DNA of 64,000 bases, from positions 17,806,357-17,870,356 of the forward strand of contig NC_088178.1 of assembly GCF_028769735.1 (NCBI RefSeq). The letters run 5' to 3'. The position numbers and the translations under genes were made by a program. The stretch's first letter is position 1. Each line of letters begins with the position of its first letter. The notes beneath the pieces were generated by a model. That model saw only the letters and a program-made list of their open reading frames with translations. It ran no database searches and was not told the origin of the DNA. Shown one piece after another: positions 25,530 to 39,141 of this stretch. This stretch comes from Zonotrichia leucophrys gambelii (Eukaryota > Chordata > Aves > Passeriformes > Passerellidae).

Positions 25530-28500
25530 TTGCACACTGTGATGTCCGCTGGTGTCAGCACAAACACTCTAATCTGAGCTGAAAGTTATTTGGCCCATGG
25601 TCGGGAGCGCTGCGGAAGAGCTAAGGAAGGCTGTCCTGAGAGATCTGATAGCTCTCAAATCTTGGTCAATCAAGCATGTGAGGCAGACAGTGTATACAGT
25701 CTGTTTTGTTTATTGCATACCAATAATCTGCTTTTGAATCTAGCTTTTATTCTGCTTATAACCTTTCTGTAAGTTAATCCTGATTTGTGGATATGCTTTC
25801 TGTTTTCAAGATTAATCTTGAGAAGTAGAAATAAACAGTTCTCCCAAGTGTCATCCATAAACTCCTGAATTTCATTGTTTATTCATTATTCTGTCTGGGA
25901 GCCATGTAAAAATCCTTTTTGTTTGGTAAGGGAGCTGAAATATTTCACACAAAATAATGATGCATACCACATGATCAATAGTGTGTAACAAATATTTTTG
26001 TTTGCACAAATACCTGCATTTTTACCAAGAAAACCCATGTTGTAAACAGGCAGAGTGACAAAAAAAAACCCTGTTTGTATTTAATAGCAATAAACACTCC
26101 TGCTAATGTGGTTTGACTGGATACAGATTCTGAATTCAATTGGATGTTTATACTCACAAACTCAATGTTGTGTGATTAATACATAAGATCCTATGGGCAG
26201 AATATGTCATATTTAAAATAATCGGAATGGATTCAGTTTAAAGTCATTTGCCAATAACTGGTAATCAGTATATAATCTTTAATGATGATATTGCTGAACT
26301 TTGCCCATAAACCAATAAGCAGTTTAAGAGCTACTTCTATTTCATAAATTAAACATTATCTGAATAAATACATGTCAGTACAGAAGCATTTGTGTCTCAT
26401 ATCTTTTCCTTGATTTAAATGGGTTCATCCAATATCAGCTAGGTAGTGAACTTCGAAGCAGAGTCCACTGTAATAATAGTAAAGTTTAATGATGCATAGC
26501 TTTGTGAGACTGACAAATTCCCAGCCAAAGTATTGATTCCTGGAGAATTTATGAAGCACAGGCTCTATTCTATGTCATTACGGTCCATTTTTGGCTGAAA
26601 GAATCATGTAAAATAGATTTTTAAATGAGTGGTAATAGCCAGACATAAAGAAGGTATTGATGTGTGTCATGAAGGGTGAAATAGCATGCCAGGTAAAGGC
26701 ATATAACAAATTGCAAACAACAGTGCTGAAACTCCTGCAAATGTAAATTTGTTTTTAGTTTTAATCAAACCTTTGTTTCAGCAAGTACAAATTTTGCCAT
26801 GGAACTGAAAAAAGCCCACCCTTTTAAAAAACGTAATTATTTACAGTTCGATTTCATGCTTCACATTGGAATGTGTCTATAAAATGCATATCTCGCTTAC
26901 AGACCTGTTAATCAATATGAATTGTGTACTACATTACAACAAAACTACATCTGAGATTATTAGGGAAAAAAATCAAATGCACATAGTTCTGCTTACTTGA
27001 GCAATATGTGAAAATTAATAGCTTGAACCTCCACAGAGCTGGCTATTAAAAGACAGGACACTTTTTTTTTCTTTATTTCTTTTTTAAAAAAAACTTTTAA
27101 TAATACTATCTGAGGTATTTTCCAATAAGGTAAAACCAAATTATGGCACAAAATTGAAATGGGAATAAAATCTGAAACTGCAAAGGAACTGACAAAAAGA
27201 TGAGGAAAGAGAGCTGTTGATTGGGTTACAGGGGCTTTAAAAGAAAGCAACACCGCATTTTAATTGCATTCCAGCAACCTCTTTTTGATCTAGCAAGAGG
27301 TCACCTAGGTCTAACAATGCAAGGGACCTTCATAGTCCAGACGTAAATATATCTCCCACACACCCAGAAGCGCCCTGAGAATTAGCTAAATCCTCCTCAG
27401 AGCAGCTGCTTTTCAACAATTCAGGAGTTTATCAGCCTGATAAAAAAACTAGCTAGGAGGAAAAAAGGCTGACAGTCTCAATAGGCTCTTCTGTGCCCTA
27501 GTGGGGCTGAAGAACTCTTCGAGGTCTTAGCCAGCACTGATGGGAGGGCTCTGAACTGGCACACATCTCTCCCACAAACAAGCTGCAGGACCCAGAGAGG
27601 TCATTCTCTCCAGAAATGGTTTTCCCAGGCAAAATGCAAGTCGATTCAAAGAGAGGATGGTGCATCCAGGTGCAAGGTTAGAACAAATATACTTTCAGGC
27701 TCAGAGAAGCAGGGGAAAAACGTTCCCACCTGTCATACAGTCTAATAGTAGCACTATTTACTTCACTTCCAGTTCATATCTTCTTATTTTTGTATTCCAT
27801 ATGTTCACTATGATTTCTAAAAGCAGACCTCATCTCTCAAACACAGCATTTTTGTCTGAGGACTAAATTCCAGCTTATTTTTTTACAACAATTTCGAGAG
27901 TCTGTCTGGGCATACTGAAAACATGTATGACAGCAATTTCTCCATGCCTTTTGCCTGTGAAGACTTTTAAAATTGCTGTAATGGAAAAACTTTTATGTGT
28001 TAATGAGCAACATGTAGTATATATAAGAGAACATAATTATTGTAGCTGACTGCAACAAATCAACTTTACTAAAACAGAACTGTCCTTTTATCAACAACAT
28101 TAACTGCTGGAAGGGGAAAATAAGTCTATTTAATGGCATATTAGATTCAATAAATAAGCTATTCTACAATTACTAACTCACTTGATGACAGGTGTCCAAA
28201 GAACCACCTTTGATCACTGACAAGGCCCCACAAAATCATATGAACTATGATAAATACCTATAATTAACAGTATGAAGTTATTTCTGACCTACAGCAAATG
28301 GATGACATCATATTCAACAGAATTTTCAGTCTGTTTACTTACTGATCCATGTGTTTCATTTCGGCTTTAAGTTTTCTGGACTGATTTTCTAAACTTCATG
28401 CATGCATCTTCATGTATAAAAAGAAATTTAAAGCATAGCTTAATTTTAATGTATAATTACTATAATTTGCACATGCATTTTTATTTTAATATTGCCTTTG

Positions 28501-30402
28501 TAATGATTCTGTCCAGATTTTACATTTGACTGGCCACACAAAGAAATCCTGTGCTGAACACTCAAATGGATTGCATATTAATGAACTACTTGTATATTCC
28601 CACATCTTTGCTGTCAGGTTAGATCCATACCAAATTTTTTTGCTATAACTGAAAGACACTCTGGCTAGCAAAATAAAAACCTAGTCACTACAACACTAGT
28701 CAATGTTTCTCACTTGCCCCAAATCTCACTAAGAAAGTGCTCTGGGAATTTATCCTTTCCAAGCTAAGCTAAACTGGATTTAACAACTTAAGTGCACACA
28801 AGCAGACAGTTAATACACATCAATAGTCTGTGGATGTAAAACTCCATATGTCACTTATTTGTGTGTGTAAACTCAGTTATTTTCATGCAAACTGAACTTC
28901 ACTGGAGTTATCACAGATTCATATTTCTGTAAATAATGTAATTTTACATCAGATTTTAACACATCCAAAAATTTTTGTGGGGTAGAAAAGCAACCCTAGT
29001 GATAGACAGAAAAGTACCTATTGCTAGAACGAGTAAATTTCAAGTTTGAAGAAAACACACAACCTCTCTGAAAACTGCAGGCTCTCCCTGAATTGCAAGC
29101 CCAGCACACAGAGGGTGCATTGCAAAATACCCCTGATCACACTTGTAAGAAGTAAACCAGAACCTTCATCAGTCAAAAAACCACCTTATATTGCTTTAGG
29201 ATATTGATTAAAAGAAACAGCTATTTAAAGATACCAGTGTGGAAGCCAAAAATGTTTAAATACTCTTTGTCTTTATAAAACTGTCACTTTAAAGATAGAC
29301 TTCATCATTAACCTTAGAAACAAAGTCTATTCCCCAGCAAGTTTCCACTGGTCTGTACTTTATAGATGGACTTAAATGAACAGAACAGAGCACTGAATCA
29401 CGGCAGCACAATGTCAGTCTTTCACCTGTACTTTGTGCTTAGCCAGACTTTTTTGGCCTGGGCTGATGTAATGCAACCTTGACAGCCTCTAAGGTTCACC
29501 ATGCTCTTGTCACTCAGTAGCACCAAGCAAGCCAGAGTGGTGTCTGAACACACTCGCTCTTTGTTGTTACAGCTGGTGTTGCAAATGCAAGCCCTGAAAA
29601 AATGTTGCTTGTCTGGGAACTCCTCACTATAAAAAAAAATTTGGTTGAGCATGTTGGGCCATTGATTTCATACATGCTGTATTGGGTTTAGGGGAGAACA
29701 AAATTTACCTACACTGAACAAAGCTGCTTTTAGCTGTGGCTACAAATCAAGGCCACCAAGCAAAAGTGATGAAAAATTCCTATGACCACCAAGGAGAGGA
29801 ATATCTTGCATTTCACAGGCAAACACAGACCTTTGGGGAGAAAGGTTTCTTTCCATCTGCATCCCAAAGTACACAACAAGAGTTTTGCTAGAACCTACCA
29901 CATAGAATTCTGTTTGATATATGTTTATTTCACATTAATTGAACCTCTTTAGTGGAAATAATGTAAAATAATATTTCCCACAGGATATACTTTTACTGTC
30001 ATGAATGGATATAAGCAAGCTGCTTTCCAAAGGAAGAGCAGGTCACAGCTTACCTAACACGATTCACCACAAAGGCTGGGGGGAATGACTGCTTTCTGCC
30101 TGACCAGCTTTTCCCTGTTATTTGTCATATATACTGCTCTCATCAAACTGGAATGCGAGATCTAGATGCTGCTGTAATGGTATCTTTGATTATGCAACTC
30201 AATAAAACTACTGCTTAAGCAATAGACAGGAAGTACCACGCCATACAGCTGAATTTCTATCATAGTTGAACAATGTTAAAATTATATACATAACTATACC
30301 AAAGGACTAGTAAATTCTGTTAAAAGTATTGAAAATTAAGACCTGTATAGAATTTTCAGAATAAAGGACAGAAAATTCCAATATAAAACATCTAGCCCTT
30401 TC
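25530..30402. other. AT-rich non-coding DNA, no gene seen
   Basis: Nearly 5 kb of unique AT-rich sequence holds only small unrecognised open frames on both strands (25590-25858, 25975-26157, 26993-27253, 27657-27866, 28486-28671, 29422-29652). A modestly GC-richer patch at 27240-27660 has no identifiable feature. No repeats of note. Confidence 0.55.
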
Positions 30403-30557
30403 TGTTTTAGTTTGGGTTTTTTTTGTTTTTTTTTGTTTTTTTGTTTTTGGTTTTTGGTTGTCTTTTTGGGGGGGGGTTGTTTGTTTATGAGTATTTTTTG
30501 TGTTTTGGTTTTTGTTTTTTGGTATGGTTTTGTTTTGGGGTTTTTTTTGGGGGGGGG
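30403..30557 (+). repeat. T/G-rich low-complexity tract with two G9 runs
   Basis: Imperfect TTTTTG and TTTTGG units dominate, with G9 at 30468-30476, G4 at 30537-30540 and G9 at 30549-30557. On the other strand this is an A/C-rich tract like those at 36137 and 50216. The open frame at 30307-30573 minus (lysine, asparagine, threonine rich) is an artefact of composition. Confidence 0.9.
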
Positions 30558-33315
30558 TATTTTTGCTAGTCAATAATAAATGTATGGCCTATAATCTCTG
30601 CTGAAAATAAGAAGTCATAAAAACTGTAAAAGCAAAAGATTGAATACAAATAATATATTGTAATACCATCATGGTAGTGTACACTTAGTCTCCCCAGGAA
30701 TGTATATGAAACAAATGAAAAAAAATTAAAATGGTCTAAAATAATTTTTGCTTATTTTCTAAAATGTTTCAAAGTCAGGCTTGGTAATGATGATGAATAT
30801 ATTTTGCACAAGGTACAAATATTCAAAGAAAGAATGCCTTTTATATTTTATTGCAAATTCTCTGTATATGTAATATATAGAATTAAAATAATAACAAACA
30901 AGGAACTCTTCAGATAACATATTCCAGTACATATGTTCCTTATTGCTACACACTCAAAGCATGTATATGTATGCATACATGCTTAGGCAATGTATACAAT
31001 AAAAAACATCTGGAATATTCACAACAAGAAGAAGTTAGAAGATTCACAAACTTGTAAGAAACTCCACAGTAAAAAATTAACTTTGATCACCACCATCTCT
31101 TTAAAAGTTATTTATGTGAAATAGAGCATTCTGTTTTCCTGACAAGTGGAACTCTTACACATGCAAGGTTCTCAAATCCGTTTCTTCATTTTCAGTTTAT
31201 TACAATTGTTAAATTCTCTTTTACTTATGAAGATATACTCCAGACATATCATACCATATAAAGAATATCAAGTACATTCCTTCACTGATATCTGTATCTA
31301 TATGTCAATACAATGGCTTTGTAATGAATGTGTTTTAGGATGTGTGTGTGTTATGGGGGGCAATTATCTTGTCAAGCGTAAGACATACTGAAGAGAAAAA
31401 GAGTGCAAATTGCACTCGATAGCCTTAAAAGCAGTATTCTGCTCATAACATGTTACACATACCCCTGGAAAGGGGCCAAAATGAACTCTTCCCCGAGGTC
31501 TGCATTTTGTGCATGATAAGGAATAATCAGTCTCATGTTATATAAATGCAGGTGACAGCCTATGTGCTACAATAATGCAGATATAAACCAAAGTGATGAT
31601 ACAAACCCCTCTATTAGATGTAGATTAATGTCACTAAACATTATTTTCCAAAGGTCATGGTCTCCAGCATACTTCTGGTTTTGGAAAGGCTATATATTTG
31701 ATAAAAAAGCTCCCACTCAAATATTATAGAAGACCTACTACTCCACTTGACTCGCTATTTTTGCTTTCTGAGAGATAATGCTATGTCACTCTAACTGCAA
31801 ATGTAAAGCATTCATTTCTGCTAAAAACCACTCAAACATCTTCTCTAGACTTCTACCAAAAAAAAAAAAAGTAAATTTCAATAGTGCTCACACTGATGAA
31901 GTTTACTAAGGACCAGAAAAAGCTTTTCAAATATGACACTCAGTACATCCACTCTGGAAAGGAAGAGTCACATAAATCACTTACTGCTGCAAACACAAGA
32001 TTTTGTGTGCAGTCCTCCACCCATCATCATCATCAGCAGCAGCACTCTATCAGATCCTTTTGCCCTGGACAAGGCTGTGACCATCCCTGCCCATATCAGT
32101 GATGATCCAGAGAACAGGCAAGAAATGCATGTGTGCAATCACAGTGGTTAGCACAGCTGGAATGCAAATCCCAGTGACCTCACCAGTGCCTCATATTTTT
32201 GTGACACCATAGCAAAAGATGTTGAAAGAGAGTTAAAAGAAGACAAGTGAAATATGTTTGGGATATTAATTGGATGTTCTCTGAGGCATAAGCAGTAGTG
32301 TGTTGAAGGGCATGAAAATTCCCATTTGCAGTAATATCCAGAAAGAAATAAAAAAACTGGCATCATGGCTAGTTGGAGGCAGGAGTTCACACCTGAATCA
32401 AAGTCAAAATCAAACCATTTCATCTATTAGAACTGTGTTCTGCCACTGTGCAATGCATAGAGTTGTTGAAGGCTCAGGGAATATTTTTTAAGGAACATCA
32501 GTGGTAGAATATCAGTTCTTACCTCAAAAGAGGTTAACAACCTCATTAGAGAACTACTCAATATTTATTTTTAAGTGTCCTACTGGTTTAGGAGGTAAAA
32601 TATAAAGCAGTTTTTCTCACATTACAACAGGATATTTGCTTATTCTTCAAGATAAACTATAGATTTCAGTAATGATATTTCATATTCTTTTCTTAACAAG
32701 TCATAAACATGGATGTTGGTTCCCTCTTGAAAAAGAAAACATATTTAATAGATGGAAAAGCCAATTAAATAACTTCCAGAGTGTCTTTTTCACAAAAATC
32801 AATCTTTAAGACTCCATGGGCCTGATTCTCCCTTTATATGTCTTGTACAATTTCCCACTCCCTTTACATACATTAATAAATGAGCAGCATGACTGTAGGT
32901 TGTGAAGAATAATTCTGCTCACCATCAAGTATCATATTACATCATCTTTTGGACTATTTCTCATCTTGGCCATTTTGAATGGCAGGATTTTGGCAACTTG
33001 TCTTCTACTGAAATACAGACCAAACACAACAGTGTCTTTCCAAGGGAATTTTTTCTTCAGTCTTGTCAGATGCCATAACACCTCACGGTGCAAGACAGAC
33101 TGAAGTCATGTCAATCTCTCAGTTATTCACTTCTAATCACACAACTTTATCTCAGTTCCCAGACTACAGCTGCCTGAGAAGCCAACACAGTGCTCCTGCT
33201 GTTCCTGTTCCCACATGAGCAAAGCAAAACCGGTCCCTTATCTCCACTTGGGACACTGAATATAAGCAGGGTCGGCACATGTTGGAGAGGAGGAATTTAA
33301 TTTTTATGTGCTTGC
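30558..33315. other. AT-rich non-coding DNA, no gene seen
   Basis: This is unique sequence with small unrecognised frames. It contains A13 near 31859, a short CAT/CAG trinucleotide stretch at 32021-32044, and the 17-base palindrome GAGTGCAAATTGCACTC at 31401-31417 (8-bp arms around one base). Confidence 0.55.
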
Positions 33316-33333
33316 AAACTACTGCAGTAGTTT
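33316..33333. repeat. Perfect 18-bp palindrome
   Basis: AAACTACTG is followed directly by its reverse complement CAGTAGTTT, with a CTGCAG core. No spacer is present. Confidence 0.9.
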
Positions 33334-36136
33334 ACCAGTCTCAGTGCTGTATTTTTGATACCTCTTTGTTCCTCATCCCTTGGAATTGTAAAGTTTTCCG
33401 AGGTGGTTAAAATGCTTCTTTTTAAGTCTACTTTGCACTTGACTACAATTGAGAATTGTGATCTTACATTGACTAGATAAGAGTACTGCTGCCTCAGTCC
33501 AAGTCCAAGATAGGCAGTCTGCTAATCCACGAACTCTGAGTAGCAAGGAGCTCTCAGAATTTAATTCCAGAGATCAGTGCATCCAGGCAAAATGGGCTTA
33601 TGAATCTCATCAAGGAAATAGTCACAGTTACTGTTGGTTATCAGTGCTACTGCGAGTTTAATTGTTCTCAAGACGTTCAGAGTTTCTATGTGGATGACTT
33701 CTAATTGCTGTTGCATCAGAATGAATAAACAGTTCTTGGGCAAAGAGCTATGATCCCAGACAGAGAGATATTGCTGAATACTGCTCAAACCAATCTGCAT
33801 GGCATACCTGCACCTATGGAGGGGTTTTAATTGTTTTATATTAAACACTATCAATAACCCTTTCTTTGAATTCACACTACGAATCCAGGGGCAATAAACA
33901 GAGTATGAGAAATATGTGAAGTTTCTTTACTTGTTCCTTCACCAATCTGTCTAAAGGTCTGATGTAGTCTTTAGCAAATAACCCTTATGGAAGTGGTTAA
34001 TCAAGTTCACTATTTTTATAAATGACCTTGAGCTTAACTCTGATGTTTCGCATGTGAGACCTGTTCTTATAATTGATATTGGAGAAAAAATGAAGTTCTG
34101 GGAGCCTGGCTGTCTTCTGGCTCAGTTTTACTTTTCAGTCTATTTTAAAATTGCATAAAGTTTTCTCTTAACCATGTGAACTTGGACAATATAAACTAGA
34201 AAAAAAATAATGTCAAATGCATTATACTTATAGTTTACATTTTTTGGGTCAATATCATGGTGGAATGTGAAAAATTGATTCAACATTTGTAAAAAGCAGA
34301 AACAAAAGCAAAGAGGAATTGCTGCTGTGAAACAGAAAGCTAATTCCTATGAACTCTCTTAACTTTTTTTTTTTGGTCTAGTTGCCTTGTCCAGCTTTTT
34401 GATGAAAGAGTCACTTTGAAAGAAATACAAAATTCAGACTTCCTAAAGAGTATTTTCACAAGCAAGCTCCTTTTCTGGTTGTGACAGTCTTTCAAAATCT
34501 CTCTGAATCTGGATACAAACCTGGGATAAAATCCTATTTAGCCTCAAATTTAAATCAATCCACTAAAGGAATTTTAAATGTAAAACCTGAATTTGACAAT
34601 TTAGAATTTTGGAACCTGGTTTTACCTTTCTTCTGGAAAGATTTTAATTCAAGCATGGATGTGAAGGTCCAGAAAAGGAGTTTTAAATAATTGATGGGTG
34701 TGGGACAGAGTGATACCCAAGAGGAAGGCTTCGCAGTCTGCCTTGGGAATGAGTCAGTCCAATCAAAGCTAAACAGATGATACAAACTCCACCTCAGTGA
34801 CTAAGACTTGGTAAATTCTGCTACTGTTAAGGTTTCCATTGTAATTACATCTCCTCTTCAAATAAACAATATGATGCTCATTTAAAATAAATTAACCTGT
34901 TATTTCATCTAACGCATTTGAAACTGGAGTACTCACTCTCCCCCAGTAAGCAATTGTTGTTGCTTTACTTGAGCAGTTTTTGTTTCTTCAGTGATGGCAG
35001 AGAGGAAATGTTCTGCCTGAAACATCCTGGCATAGTTTGTGCTGCTAAAGTAAAAGAAATGATAACCTAAAGGACAACTCCCTTTTTTTGCACCTATGAA
35101 CAATTAAATGTACTGCTGGCTGCAATGCTATTGCTCCATTCCTCCCAGAGCAGCACTACTTAATGCCTCCTAACAATTACAGAAACAAGTAAGTCAGGAT
35201 CATCCTGAACTGGATTGTGCTAACACACAGCTGAGGATAAATTTGGCCTTGATGAGTCTCTCTTTACTCAACACTGCATGTTGTTTTATCCAGCCTGTCC
35301 CATTTCTTGCTTAACCTCACCTGGGATGATTATGACCTATTCTGACTCCTACAGGCTGACCTGGAGAGGAAAAAACTATTTTTTGGTGTACTGAATGTAA
35401 TTTTTGTGTTGTATATTGGTACTCATTCACATACCCTGTTTCTCTAAGACTGTTGCCCCCAACAGTTCTCCAAGGGTTTCTGTATTTCCAGCACCACTAC
35501 TCTCCACATCCAAGGGCCATTAAATCATTCACTAAGATTTGCTTTTAGCTACATCCTACTGCACAAACACACACTGCAAATGACCTTTGCTTAAAAGTGC
35601 ACAGGACCCTTTATATATATCAGAGAACTACAATTCTGCACATGATTTCTTTAATATTGTACTTCTGGCCAGGAACTGAAAGTCATTTGTCCATAGTTTG
35701 AAGCTACTGGTCAGACAACACTGCCAAAACCCCTGAGTTCTGTTCAAATTGGGTTCAACTCCCATTTCCTATTACCGTGATTGATAAATCCTGCAGAAGG
35801 AAAACACAGCTAAAGCATGAACTATTTCATGGGAAATGGTAGCTCAACTTCACATAACTTTCCTGTTTTCTATTTTTCTGGTTTTGTTGGTGGCTGTGAG
35901 TGTGTGTATGAATGCACACACCTAATCTCTGCAATATTTCAGAAATTCTCTTGGTCTGCTCTAGTGAGCATCTTGTTAATCCTCTGAAGGGCTCACGTGT
36001 GTTGTACTAGCCTTGACATGTTACACAATCTTAGGAAGTGGAAGGCAAAACACAAATTGTCAAAACCATCAAAGGAATGGCTTTTTTTATTTTATATAAT
36101 TAATAAATATCAGTGGTAATTAAAAAGAAACTCAAC
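33334..36136. other. Non-coding DNA, no gene supported
   Basis: The 104-codon minus-strand frame at 33561-33875 is one of the longest in the window, but its translation resembles no family I know and there is no start context or codon bias that I can judge. The frames at 34481-34785 overlap on opposite strands. The remainder is unique and AT-rich. Confidence 0.5.
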
Positions 36137-36348
36137 CCTGCCTCCTCTCCCTCCCCAAAAAAACCCCAAACCCACAAACAAACAAAAAACCTCACAAAAA
36201 AACCAAACCAAACCAAAACAAAACAAAACAAAAAAAAAAACAAAAACAAAAAAAAACCCCAAAACTAAAAAAAAAACACAAAAAAGCAACCAAACAAAAA
36301 ACAAACAAACCAAACAAAAAAAACAATCCCCAAACAAAAACAACCCTA
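36137..36348 (+). repeat. A/C-rich low-complexity tract, about 210 bp
   Basis: A short C-rich lead (CCTCCTCTCCCTCCCC) runs into about 190 bases of imperfect ACAAA, CCAAA and AAAAC units. It is the longest A/C tract in the window. The minus-strand frames over it (36110-36389), rich in F, C, L and V, come from composition only. Confidence 0.95.
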
Positions 36349-38089
36349 CAATATGTCTTGAAACAGGCAGGAATTTTTTCTTCTTTCACAAACCCAGAGA
36401 AGAAAATTCACCTTTGGAAGTCCTCTTAGTCAGCTTTTCATGATTACCAGAAATTATAAACCATGGACTGCCTTACAAACATTTAGACACAATTCTTTTC
36501 CTAATGTCTGATTCAACACTCTGTCATCTGGAAAATCTCCCACTGACTTCAATGCACTTTCACCTAAGCAAGGTCTGAGTAAAGACTGCAGAATACAGTC
36601 CATAAGCTTTAAAAATACACTGTGTACCTATGAGGAGGATAATCTTTCTCTCTTTATACACCCTGTGCCAAGTTGGACCTGGCACTGACAGGGTTTTTGC
36701 TATTAGCAGACAATAGGGACTAGGTTAAAAATAGAGTAGCCATGAGAAAGCAATGATTCTGATTAAGTAAATTCCATTGAACTCTTTCTAGTAAGCATTA
36801 TTCAGGTCATGAATGCTAATTTGTCCTGCAGGGGGCTGTGGGTAATTACCCAGAAAAACTATCAGCTTTATTGAGTTGCTACAAAATAGTATTACTGAAT
36901 GGAATGCTCTGTAAAGGGACGCAACCTTGATATGTGGCTGTAGAACTGAACAGTCTTTTTCTGAAGAGATCATAAGCTGGACCAAAATCATAGTAACTTT
37001 ACTTAGGATTAGGATACATTCTAGGCTACTTTTATGTTTCTCTTAAGTAAAATTAACATGCAAAATTATGCAGCACAGAAGTGCCACTATGACACCTAGA
37101 GCAAATTTAGCGTTCTGCATATTTAAAGTTGTGTAGAATCAGAACCATCTTAAAAAAATGAAGCAAATGTGGCACATTGGCTGCATTCCAGCAGTCACAT
37201 AGAACTGCTGACATTAGTAAAATCTAGATAATTTAGTCCCATATGGGAATCCATACCACAATTATATTGTCCCTGTTCTGACACAGTCCTGATTTTGCAC
37301 TTCTTTAAACCTAGCTTTTTATAATTTTAATTCCCTCCACCAATAAAGCAATTTGCATTCACACAGCCTTCTCTGCTAAGTGAGAATGAAGAAGAAATCT
37401 GTTACATGACCTTGGTCTGTTTTGCAGTTGATTACAAGGAAACAAAGTCTTCAGCTAAACTGTTCTCTCATCTGTTTTTAATTGATGTAGAACATTGCAC
37501 TCCAAACCGTAGCAGAGAGCTAAACAAGTAGCACACCATGGTAGGTGACAATTCACTTTCAGCTAAAGAATGCATATGTAAAGCAAATTCTCTTGCCTGG
37601 AAAGAGATGGATCACACACACTGGAAGTAGGTATATACCTGGGAAATACATAAACTTGCTGCTCACCTTACTTGCTAAGGAACTACCAAGTGCCCCAGTT
37701 GAATCTCACCTGACTTACTGGGCTCAGAGGCAGCATGCTCAGAATTTAAATCCTTGTGCGTCCTCCAGCCACTCTCTGGGATTTTGGGCCTCTGGTCACA
37801 ACCACTGCTATGATCCTTCCTGCAGACGTCTAAAGATCCACTGAACATTGCTAAAGTGACAGGGTTCTGCCAGAAGCATTAGAATGGGCAGGTATATACA
37901 AAGGAATGGCAAGAATGAAGAGAGGAGTATAACAAGATATTTTATACAGCTGTACCAAAGTAAACTAAAATAATTGCCTTTTTGTTTGGACTCAGTATAA
38001 ATCTCCAGTCAGCAAAGACTACACCTGAGCACTGTCACGCTCATCACTGCACAGACAGCTGGAGTCCTCAGCTAAAGGATGTGCCAGCC
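36349..38089. other. Non-coding DNA, no gene seen
   Basis: Unique sequence. The 99-codon frame at 37545-37844 is unrecognised. No repeat or RNA gene was identified. Confidence 0.5.
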
Positions 38090-38112
38090 AGTGGAAATGT
38101 GACATTTCCACT
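38090..38112. repeat. Inverted repeat, 11-bp arms, 1-base spacer
   Basis: AGTGGAAATGT (38090-38100), one G, then ACATTTCCACT (38102-38112). The arms are exact reverse complements. Confidence 0.92.
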
Positions 38113-39107
38113 CAGGACCTGTTTTATGGCAACTGGGATCTGATCCATTTTAACTGGACAAATTGACGGTAATTAACACCCATTGATGATATCCCTTAGC
38201 CCTTATCCTAAACATTTAATGGCAAAAATTAGTTCCAAAGAAATAGTTCTTCAAAAGCACTCCAGGTAGAAAAGACATAAATCAGATTTTATTTGTTATT
38301 ACTTCTGACATTTTAGGTACTGTGAGAGAAAAAAAAAAAAAAAGGCATGTGAAGAGTATGATGAAATTAAAATTTAATATAAGGAATATAAAAATAATCC
38401 TCATGATTCTTCTTAACTTTTGGAAGTGCTGGACACAAAACTTCTTAAAATGTAAGGCTGTGGCAGACACAAGGACTATTTTCTTTAAATTTCAGTAACA
38501 ATGGAGAAACCAGCAGCAAAGATTGCTTATTATTTTAATAAATGATCTGACATTCCATTCTTTTATTTCAATTTCTCTTGTTTTCTCTCACTTTGCACTC
38601 TCCAATTGCTATTTCTTTTTTTTTCACACAGTCTCCAAATAAATTCATTTCCTTTACTCAACAAAAGATTAACATTCTCACAGAACCAGCACTGCTGAGA
38701 TTGGCTACTGTAATTTGTTTGAAGGATTGATTTCATGTTCAAAATATTGGAACAGCAATGTTTGTCATTAAAATACAATATTGAACACAAGTTTGAGTTG
38801 GACATGATATTAATTAATAATGTTTTTCAGTGCCTCACTTTCCATAAAAGGTATGAGGTTTGAATCAAATATCAAAATGAAACCCTACACATGTTGCTGA
38901 AAAAGGCTGAGTTTTGTTCTAAGTGTTTCAATATATATGTAGAAGTTTGCTATTCTACATTTTTACATTTGATTTTAAAATAAATTTTATTATTACTTAT
39001 TTTGAAAGTTTTCCTGCTTTATTTTGTGAAAGAATAAAAAAATTGTTTCGTCCTCACAACTAATTGTTTAATAATGTCCTGAATAAACTCACCAGCTATG
39101 AACAAAG
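38113..39107. other. AT-rich non-coding DNA
   Basis: Strongly AT-rich sequence with an A15 run at 38329-38343. Two small minus-strand frames (38282-38470, 38563-38805) are unrecognised. Confidence 0.5.
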
Positions 39108-39141
39108 AAAAAAAAAAAAAAAAAAACCAAAACACAAAACA
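39108..39141 (+). repeat. A19 run with A/C tail
   Basis: Nineteen A are followed by CCAAAACACAAAACAC. The pattern is the same as at 1718: a homopolymer joined to A/C-rich sequence. Confidence 0.9.

Noticed and set aside
30307..30573. Lysine, asparagine and threonine-rich frame of 88 codons
   Set aside because: It is the reverse translation of a T/G-rich simple tract.
33561..33875. 104-codon minus-strand frame
   Set aside because: The translation resembles no known protein and there is no supporting context.
36110..36389. Minus-strand frames rich in phenylalanine, cysteine and valine, looking like membrane proteins
   Set aside because: They translate the A/C-rich low-complexity tract in reverse and are compositional artefacts.
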